NCBI GenBank assembly: GCA_050733935.1
Contig: JBOHUC010000076.1
Location: forward strand, 1-30,034
Source of the DNA: JBOHUC01 sp050733935
Lineage (GTDB): Bacteria > Eisenbacteria > RBG-16-71-46 > DASYSL01
Direction of reading: 5' to 3'
Length of the DNA stretch: 30,034 nucleotides
The position numbers and the translations under genes were made by a program. Every line of letters starts with the position of its first letter. Positions within the stretch are counted from its first letter, which is position 1. The notes below the pieces were generated by a model. It saw nothing but the letters and a program-made list of their open reading frames with translations, searched no databases and had not been told where the DNA came from. This document shows positions 24,446 to 30,034 of the stretch, in pieces.

Positions 24446-27400
24446 TCAATTGAGAACGGCTGCCCGACCCCGCGTCTTGACGACCGCGCCCGAGGAGCTC
24501 CCGACCGCCTGGACCAGGTAGAGATACGCGCCGTTCGAGACCTGGTCGCCGTACGCATCGGTTCCGTCCCAGAAGATCTGCGCCTGCCCGGCCGAAGACT
24601 CGACGTCGAGCGCCCGGACGAGCGATCCGCTCACGCTGTAGATCTTCACCTGCACGCGCGCGGGCTCCGAGAGTCCGGTGAGCACGAACGTCGTTCCCGA
24701 AGCGGTTTTGAACGGATTCGGGAAGTTGTACACGCGCCCGACGTCGAACGCTCCGCCGGTGGCGAGCACCTCGAAGTCGATCGTCGCGGTCGAGCGATTC
24801 TGCCGGCCCAGCACTCCCTGCGCGTAGTTGTCCGCCGCGGACACAACGATCGAGTGCGGTCCCGGAGTGAGATTCGGGAGCGGGAACTCGACCGTCCCTC
24901 CCTGGTACGAGCCGGGCTCGTAGCGGAAGTCCTTCGTGAGATCGACGCGCGTCCGGCCGTCGATCGAGAGGAAGAGTCCGTTCGGAATCGTGTGCCCCGT
25001 GAGATTGATCCCGCTCTCGTCCGAGACGGCAATGCGGAGAACCGCATCCGGCGGCACCTCGAGGGTGCCGCTCGTGAACGCGAGTCCGATCGTGGGCCCG
25101 GTCGAGTCCGCGTACAGCGGAACACCCGTCACCACGTTCCGGACGAGCACGCCCCCGCCGTCCGTCTGTCCGTCGGTGACGTACGCCTGGACGCGCCCGC
25201 CGTCTCCGGTGAACGCCTCGAGCGGCATGATGAACGTCGCGTCGAACCGCCCGCTCACGACCTGTGCGTCGCCGCGGAAGATCGTGCCCGGATCGTACCG
25301 GTAGCGCGCGTACCCGTTGCCCTCTCCGTAGAACCCGCGCGCCGAGTCCATGGGCGGCGAATCCGTGACGAGAAGTGCGACCGCCCCGTTGAAGGCTGCG
25401 TCCACCACGTTGACGAGCGGATCGTGGCTCCGGTGGACCTCGCCGCGAATGCGCACGCGACGCCCGCGTTTCAGGCTGTCGACCGGCGCGTCGGTGTCGG
25501 CATCCGCGAGCGACAGGCGGACCTGCGACTGCGGCATCGCGAGGCGGATCGCCGGGTCGCCCATCAGGATGAACTTGAGGTCGTTCACGCTCGGGAGCGC
25601 CCGGAGCTTGGCGAGCAGGCACGCTCCGCCGAGCGATTCAAAGTAGCCGTCCGAATTGACTTCGAACACGCGTCGGAACAGCTCCTTCGCGAGCGAGACG
25701 TTCGAGAACGCGAACGCAATGTCCGAGGCGGAGAACGTCGCGATCGCGCCCCCGTTCCGCGCTCGGATGAGCGCCTCTCCCAGGCCGATCGTGACCGGAT
25801 CGTCGAACTTGCCGAGGTCGCACGACGCGGCGACCATGAACGTGGGCCGCAACCGGTTCGTGAGCGAGCCGACGTCGGCCAGGATGAAGCAGTTCTCATC
25901 GGCCATCTTGACCGGATTGCCGTGCCCGATGTAGTTCCAGTACACGACGCCCTCATCCACCGTCTGCTTGACGTCGCGATTCGCGCCGGGCTTCTCCGAC
26001 CCCGAGCCGTACGTGTACCGGATCAGATAGACCTTTCGCTGCTCGACCTGATCGGGAATGAATCCCTCGGAGATGTTCTCGCTCTCGTAGATGTGGTTGT
26101 TCGTGAGCGGATCGGGATCGAAGCCCTGCGTGATGTCGTCCGCCACCATGAGCCCGCGCTGGCGCCACTCGCCGAAGTCGGGGGACTCCTCGTACGCGAT
26201 CGTCCGCTCCGTGACCAGGAAGTTCGCTTCGTCGAGGCTCGTCGCAGGGAGGCGTCCGACCATGAGATCCGGGAGATCGAAGAAGATGGAGTCGGTGCCG
26301 GGGTCGCGCGGGAACGGCTCGGCCTCGCCCAGGTCCACGTCCACGAGCCAGTCGTCGGTCATGAACTGCCGCGTCTGCCATCCATTCTGATAGGGAGGCA
26401 CGAGCGAGGCGGGCTGACCCGGCTGCGCGAGCCGGTAGATGTTCTTGAAGTCGTACGACGCGTCACCGAGGAGACACACGTAACTCGGCGGCGCCCCTGC
26501 CCACGCGCCGTTCTTGACCAGGTCGTAGACGAAGTTCCGGATCGCGGTCGGATCCGTCCTTCCGCCCGAGTACCAGGCATAGACGTCCGAGATCTTGACC
26601 GCGCGCGCCCGCGGGCTCGTCACGGCCGGGAGCCGCCGCTCGCGCTGGGCCGCGAGCGTCTGCGCCGCCGGCAGGAAGTCGTCGTAGGTGACGATCAGGT
26701 AGTCTGCGCCGTTCGAAGACGCGCCGAGATCGTCGACCGAGACGCGCGTCACGGCGTCCGGCCGCCGGAGGTTCCCGGACGTGACGGCCAGGTAGGACCG
26801 CGGACTCGGCGTGTCGTCGTCGAAGTAGATCGCCTTCCCGCCGGTCGTATCGCGCTCGACCGCGCCCGTGAGCGCGACGGGCGAGAGCGGATCGGACGTG
26901 TCGAGGATGAGGAGCCCGGCCGTCGAGGTGAACGGTCCGACCGCGTACTCCACGTCGATCCCGGTCGTGTCGGCGCTCCGGAACTCGAGCAGGTTTCCGA
27001 CGGGCCTAAGAAAGCGCTGGAACTCGACGTCGAAGAAGAAGACGGCGACCTCGTCACTGCGCGCCGGGTTTCTCGGATCCGTGATCAGACTGCAGCGCAC
27101 GGTCATCCGGTTCGCGGTCTCGCGCACGTCATTGAAAACCGTGTCGTAGTCCTGACGGAAGAAGAAGTTGAACCGGCGCTGATTGAATCGCAGACCGTTG
27201 ATGTCGACGTTCAGGTAGTGGTCGAACTGCACGACCCGATCGGGGTCCGTTTCCCGTGAATTGCCCCACAGGCGGGCGAACAGGCGTGCCGGTTTCGTCG
27301 TGACCGCCCCCGGCAGGTTGAACGTGAACGGCACGGGGCCGGCGTCGTCCCGCACGTTGAACCACGCCCACTTGTCCCACAGCACGGAGCTGTACTCGTG

Positions 27401-28798
27401 GCGGTCGAAGCCCTCCTGGAGGCTCGGGTAGTATTCGACGTTCTGCTCGAAGTGGAGCCGGGACGGGAAATCCTGCGCGGGCATGGCACCGGGACGCGTC
27501 GGCGAAGCGTCGCGCGAGGCGAAGCGGCGCGGAGCCCCTGCGAATCCTCCCCCCCACGTCATCCAGTAGGTGTTCCTCGTCTCGTACGGATGGTCGAGCC
27601 AGCCCGTCGCGGCCCCCGGGCTCGTGTAGTCGTCGCGCCAGCCGGAAGCGCCGAGTCCGTAGAAGAGAAGGTAGTCGCTCGGATCGAACGTGCCGTCGCC
27701 TTCGCCCACGACGTTGATCGCGACCTCGGACAGCCACCCGCTCGGCGGAAGGAGCTCGTTCAGGAGAGGAAGGCCCGGTTTGACGAAGACCCGGATCGTC
27801 GCCGGGTCGATCGAGGCGAGGTTCACGCCGGCGAGCGAGAGGTCCGCGGCGTCCACGCGATAGACACCCTTGGTCGGCACCGCGATCCTGAGCCAGTTCG
27901 GCGAGGCGCTGAAATCGTTCCGTCCCCCGCCGAGTGCGGTCGAAGCGGCTTCGCGATGGAGCGCGCCTTCGGCCCTCAAGTCACGGCGCCACGTGCGGGC
28001 GGACTCGTAATTGAGGAGGGCATCCTTGTAGATGCGCTCGAACGGGCCGCCGTCGGCGACCGCTCCCACGACGGATCCCGGGCCCGCGGCGCCGGTCGCC
28101 GACCCGCCTTCGAACGAGACGCGGACCCGCACTTTGGACCACACCTGCACGCGACGGGACACCGGGTCGAACGCGGCGGGCCTCACGGCAATGTTCGCGA
28201 CCCGCTGTTCACGCAGCCAGCTCACGCCTTTGATACTCGCAAGCGGCGTGTCGCCGAAACCCGCGCGCCCGTAGACGGCCGCGTCTTCGACGAGGTCGAC
28301 ATCGAGCCGGCTTGCGGGCACGCCCGACGATTGCACGGAGCCCATCTCTCCGGGCGTGAGGCTCTCCGGCGCGAGGCCGGTCGCGCTGCTGCGCGTCGGC
28401 CCGGTCGTTCCGCCCTTGCGCGCTTCGGGGAGCTCCTGCTGCGGGACGAGCCGCACGTCGTCGAACGTGCGCGCGCCTTCTCCCGTCGCTTCGACGTGAA
28501 GACGCGCGCCCTCGGGAATCGCGATCCAGACTCCGGTCACGGGCAAGAGCGGCTCGCCCGCGCCCGCGTCCCAAGCGAACCCCTCGAGCGAGAGCTGATG
28601 GTAGATGCCGTTCTTCGCCTCGACGCGCGCGAGCACGGGCTCGGGGACGTCGAGCTCGAACGTCACGCCGCGCGCATCGGCGGTGAGCAGCCGCGGCTCT
28701 CCCGCGCGCGCCCCCGCCGGGGAGGCGAGCGCGACGAGCCCGGGAACTGCCGAAACCGCGACTGCGAGCGCAGCGAGGGCGGCCCTCGTTCGGCGCAT
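24446..28798 (-). CDS. porU: C25-family cysteine peptidase, PorU-like (type IX secretion sortase candidate)
   Basis: 1450 residues. A signal peptide (ALAALAVAVSAVPGLVALAS) is followed by a long N-terminal region with WLRIAVPTKGVYRVDAADLS, a usual PorU feature. The C25 (gingipain) catalytic domain contains LPDLMVGRLPA, then the catalytic His959 in YWNYIGHGNP and Cys993 in MVAASCDLGKFDD, 34 residues apart as in gingipains. After Ig-like and strand-rich regions the last ~100 residues (YNFPNPFKTASG, LSEPARVQVKIY, WDGTDAYGDQV, NGAYLYL) form a FlgD-like C-terminal domain. In known systems PorU cleaves the sorting domain from PorV-borne cargo and attaches the cargo to lipopolysaccharide. Adjacency to a PorV-like gene favours PorU over a plain secreted protease. 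The ATG at 28798 is 5 bases after the Trm112 stop. Confidence 0.85.
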   Translation of the reverse strand: MRRTRAALAALAVAVSAVPGLVALASPAGARAGEPRLLTADARGVTFELDVPEPVLARVEAKNGIYHQLSLEGFAWDAGAGEPLLPVTGVWIAIPEGARLHVEATGEGARTFDDVRLVPQQELPEARKGGTTGPTRSSATGLAPESLTPGEMGSVQSSGVPASRLDVDLVEDAAVYGRAGFGDTPLASIKGVSWLREQRVANIAVRPAAFDPVSRRVQVWSKVRVRVSFEGGSATGAAGPGSVVGAVADGGPFERIYKDALLNYESARTWRRDLRAEGALHREAASTALGGGRNDFSASPNWLRIAVPTKGVYRVDAADLSLAGVNLASIDPATIRVFVKPGLPLLNELLPPSGWLSEVAINVVGEGDGTFDPSDYLLFYGLGASGWRDDYTSPGAATGWLDHPYETRNTYWMTWGGGFAGAPRRFASRDASPTRPGAMPAQDFPSRLHFEQNVEYYPSLQEGFDRHEYSSVLWDKWAWFNVRDDAGPVPFTFNLPGAVTTKPARLFARLWGNSRETDPDRVVQFDHYLNVDINGLRFNQRRFNFFFRQDYDTVFNDVRETANRMTVRCSLITDPRNPARSDEVAVFFFDVEFQRFLRPVGNLLEFRSADTTGIDVEYAVGPFTSTAGLLILDTSDPLSPVALTGAVERDTTGGKAIYFDDDTPSPRSYLAVTSGNLRRPDAVTRVSVDDLGASSNGADYLIVTYDDFLPAAQTLAAQRERRLPAVTSPRARAVKISDVYAWYSGGRTDPTAIRNFVYDLVKNGAWAGAPPSYVCLLGDASYDFKNIYRLAQPGQPASLVPPYQNGWQTRQFMTDDWLVDVDLGEAEPFPRDPGTDSIFFDLPDLMVGRLPATSLDEANFLVTERTIAYEESPDFGEWRQRGLMVADDITQGFDPDPLTNNHIYESENISEGFIPDQVEQRKVYLIRYTYGSGSEKPGANRDVKQTVDEGVVYWNYIGHGNPVKMADENCFILADVGSLTNRLRPTFMVAASCDLGKFDDPVTIGLGEALIRARNGGAIATFSASDIAFAFSNVSLAKELFRRVFEVNSDGYFESLGGACLLAKLRALPSVNDLKFILMGDPAIRLAMPQSQVRLSLADADTDAPVDSLKRGRRVRIRGEVHRSHDPLVNVVDAAFNGAVALLVTDSPPMDSARGFYGEGNGYARYRYDPGTIFRGDAQVVSGRFDATFIMPLEAFTGDGGRVQAYVTDGQTDGGGVLVRNVVTGVPLYADSTGPTIGLAFTSGTLEVPPDAVLRIAVSDESGINLTGHTIPNGLFLSIDGRTRVDLTKDFRYEPGSYQGGTVEFPLPNLTPGPHSIVVSAADNYAQGVLGRQNRSTATIDFEVLATGGAFDVGRVYNFPNPFKTASGTTFVLTGLSEPARVQVKIYSVSGSLVRALDVESSAGQAQIFWDGTDAYGDQVSNGAYLYLVQAVGSSSGAVVKTRGRAAVLN

Positions 28799-28803
28799 GC
28801 GGT

Positions 28804-28974
28804 CTACGCCAGCCGTTCGGCCTGATCGAGAAGCATCACCGGAATGTCGCCCACGACCCGGAAACGCAGCTTGTCGACCGGACAGGTGAGGTGGCTTTCC
28901 TCTTTGTTGTACAGGAGGTCTCCCTTGCACTGCGGGCAGACCAGAATGCTCAGCAGATCCTCGCTCAACGCCAT
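28804..28974 (-). CDS. Trm112/UPF0434 (YcaR-like) small zinc-ribbon protein
   Basis: 56 residues. It starts MALSEDLLSILVCPQCKG and continues through YNKEESHLTCPVDKLRFRV and GDIPVMLLDQA. The CPxCKG knuckle, a later single Cys and the ...DGIPVML-type tail match the bacterial UPF0434/Trm112 family, including the small size. Eukaryotic and archaeal Trm112 stabilises methyltransferases; bacterial members are less well defined. The ATG at 28974 follows GAGG by 7 bases, and an in-frame stop upstream with no earlier usual start codon fixes it. It begins the unit controlled by the promoter at 29136-29165 and ends 5 bases before the PorU-like ATG. The pairing with a secretion gene may be incidental. 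Confidence 0.88.
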   Translation of the reverse strand: MALSEDLLSILVCPQCKGDLLYNKEESHLTCPVDKLRFRVVGDIPVMLLDQAERLA

Positions 28975-28987
28975 GATGATCCTCGGG

Positions 28988-29037
28988 TCACGCGCCTCGG
29001 GCGCGGTGATCGTTCGGGTTCAGGGCCCTCATGGGCC
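28988..29037 (-). other. Leader of the trm112-porU transcript: small hairpins and a 14-codon frame
   Basis: Between the promoter and the Trm112 ATG the roughly 150-base leader holds two short inverted repeats, GGCCC/GGGCC (29024-29037) and GCGCC/GGCGC (28992-29004). It also holds a frame MRALNPNDHRARGA from ATG 29032 to TGA 28988, ending 13 bases before the Trm112 start. The frame lacks a good Shine-Dalgarno. No riboswitch class is recognisable. The rest of the 216-base gap shows a GC-rich inverted repeat over the accA stop (29169-29192). Confidence 0.25.
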
Positions 29038-29135
29038 GTTCTCGGCAAAACAGGGTGCTGCGGAGGGCGGAGCGAGGGTAACAAATCGGATCGGTCTGCG
29101 GTTCTCCCCGGGGCGAGAGGTCAATCGTCGGTCGG

Positions 29136-29165
29136 AGTCTAACACTCCCGAAAATCGGGGGTCAA
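29136..29165 (-). promoter_or_regulatory. Sigma70-like promoter for trm112-porU
   Basis: On the minus strand TTGACC (29165-29160), an 18-base spacer, then TAGACT (29141-29136) in the context TGTTAGACT. The -35 matches 5 of 6 and the -10 matches 4 of 6 consensus bases. The spacer contains a perfect CCCGA-TTT-TCGGG inverted repeat, which could be an operator or the tail structure of accA. It lies in the only real gap upstream of the Trm112 gene. Confidence 0.55.
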
Positions 29166-29190
29166 GCCGAGCGCCCCGCCCCGCGCGCGC

Positions 29191-30034
29191 TCACGACGCG
29201 CCGACGGTGCTCCCTGCGCCGCCCGCTCCGTCCACGCGGCCCGCTTCGTCCACCCCGCCCGCTCCGTCCACGCCGTCCTTCGATGGATCCCGGAACACGC
29301 CCATCGCCCGGAACTTCTCCCGCCGCCGCCGGACGAGCTCCGCCCGGGGATAAGCGCGCAGGCGCTCGAAGTGACGGCCGACATACTCGCCGAGCGTACG
29401 CACCGCCGAGTCCGGGTCGCGGTGCGCGCCGCCGACGGGCTCGGGCACGATCTCGTCGACGACGCCAAGCTTCAGGCAGTCTTCGGCCGTGAGCCTCAGG
29501 GCGTCGGCGGCCTGCACGCTGCGGGAGCGGTCGCGCCAGAGAATCGACGCGCAGCCTTCGGGCGAGATCACGGAATAAATCGAGTTCTCGAGCATGAGGA
29601 CGACGTCCCCCATCGCGAGCGCGAGCGCACCTCCCGATCCGCCCTCGCCCGTGATGACCGAGACGAACGGCACCTCGAGCCGGCACATCTCGCGCAGGTT
29701 GCGCGCGATGGCTTCGGCCTGGCCGCGCTCCTCGGAGTCAATCCCGGGGTACGCTCCCGGCGTATCCACAAAGCTGATGATCGGGCGGTGGAATTTCGCC
29801 GCCACGGTCATGACGCGCAGCGCCTTGCGGTAACCCTCCGGTTTTGGCATGCCGAAATTGCGCTTCAGCTTCTGCTGCGTGTCATGCCCCTTCTGATGGC
29901 CCACCACCATTACGGCCGTGCCGTGGAACCAGGCGAAACCCGTCACCAGCGCCGGATCGTCGGCGAACGCGCGGTCGCCGTGGATCTCAGTAAAGTCCTG
30001 GAACAGGAGCTTGACGTAATCGAGCGTATGCGGG
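29191..30034 (-). CDS. accA: Acetyl-CoA carboxylase carboxyltransferase subunit alpha, N-terminus beyond window
   Basis: About 280 residues are visible, with the 5' end cut by the right edge; intact proteins are about 315. The alpha subunit, with AccD, transfers the carboxyl group from carboxybiotin to acetyl-CoA to give malonyl-CoA, the first step of fatty-acid synthesis. Hallmarks: LLFQDFTEIHGDRAFADDP, QQKLKRNFGMPKPEGYRKA, FVDTPGAYPGIDSEERGQAE, VITGEGGSGGALAL and SPEGCASILW, then LKLGVVDEIVPEPVGGAH. The reading frame runs through GTG 29946 without a break, so that codon is internal. The normal domain ends near REKFRAMG; a further tail of about 35 residues is made largely of VDGAG-type repeats and is unusual for the family. 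Cytoplasmic. Confidence 0.96.
   Translation of the reverse strand, partial: PHTLDYVKLLFQDFTEIHGDRAFADDPALVTGFAWFHGTAVMVVGHQKGHDTQQKLKRNFGMPKPEGYRKALRVMTVAAKFHRPIISFVDTPGAYPGIDSEERGQAEAIARNLREMCRLEVPFVSVITGEGGSGGALALAMGDVVLMLENSIYSVISPEGCASILWRDRSRSVQAADALRLTAEDCLKLGVVDEIVPEPVGGAHRDPDSAVRTLGEYVGRHFERLRAYPRAELVRRRREKFRAMGVFRDPSKDGVDGAGGVDEAGRVDGAGGAGSTVGAS
29222..29275 (-). repeat. Three 18-base tandem repeats in the accA tail
   Basis: Units at 29222-29239, 29240-29257 and 29258-29275 differ at only a few positions (plus-strand unit CCCGCTCCGTCCACGCCG). They encode hexapeptides of the type (G/R)VD(G/E)AG at the very end of AccA. Confidence 0.85.

Noticed and set aside
24419..27259. 946-residue plus-strand open frame
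   Set aside because: Antisense of the PorU-like gene, which has clear catalytic motifs; composition is the typical Arg/Asp/Val mixture of antisense frames.
24446..28798. Reading the C25 protein simply as a gingipain-like secreted cargo protease
   Set aside because: Not excluded, but the porV-like neighbour and the PorU-type N-terminal region make the sortase reading better.
29169..29192. Possible intrinsic terminator of accA
   Set aside because: The GAGCGC/GCGCTC arms overlap the stop codon and no T run follows; too weak to call.
1..30034. CRISPR arrays, tRNA, rRNA, transposases, phage genes
   Set aside because: Looked for regularly spaced repeats, cloverleaf-like stretches in the three larger gaps and integrase/transposase motifs; none seen.

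Overview
This is a high-GC, densely packed bacterial chromosome segment. All 15 protein genes lie on the minus strand, so transcription runs from high to low coordinates. Three things point to an FCB-superphylum bacterium: a PorU-like C25 peptidase next to a PorV-like barrel, secreted proteins ending in FlgD-like/type IX-like C-terminal domains, and two GxGQ-motif (DUF5683-like) proteins. The very high GC argues against a typical Bacteroidota member. A lineage such as Candidatus Eisenbacteria or a relative would fit, but this is an inference from gene content only. I see no plus-strand gene, tRNA, rRNA, insertion sequence, prophage or CRISPR, and no gene-free stretch longer than about 220 bases.

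Layout, read 5'->3' on the minus strand. (A) 30034-29191: 3' part of accA (fatty acid synthesis), with a repeat-coded acidic tail. (B) 29165-24446: a sigma70-like promoter, a small Trm112/UPF0434 protein, then a 1450-residue C25 (gingipain/PorU-type) peptidase, closed by a strong intrinsic terminator at 24414-24363. (C) 24287-19926: a PorV-like outer-membrane barrel and a secreted M6 metalloprotease that carries a C-terminal sorting-type domain. (D) 19722-11600: five linked envelope genes: a DUF5683-like lipoprotein, a second DUF5683-like protein, an NHL-propeller secreted protein, a 1162-residue predicted outer-membrane protein with SprA-like modules, and an Omp85/TamA-type barrel with about three POTRA-like domains. 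(E) 11574-7422: ligA and a DinG/XPD-type helicase. (F) 7425-687: hutH, hutU, hutI, a small lipoprotein and ftcD, a complete tetrahydrofolate-dependent route from histidine to glutamate. (G) 659-1: a TPR protein running off the left edge.

How the parts fit: regions B and C look like the secretion/attachment (PorU, PorV) and cargo (M6 protease) ends of a type IX-like export route. Region D adds predicted outer-membrane machinery that could belong to the same route (inference). Regions D to G show no gap above about 27 bases, and most junctions are 1-8 base overlaps, so about 19.7 kb could be one transcription unit or a few units with internal promoters. A secreted protease upstream and a histidine-degradation pathway downstream suggest a peptide/amino-acid degrading lifestyle.
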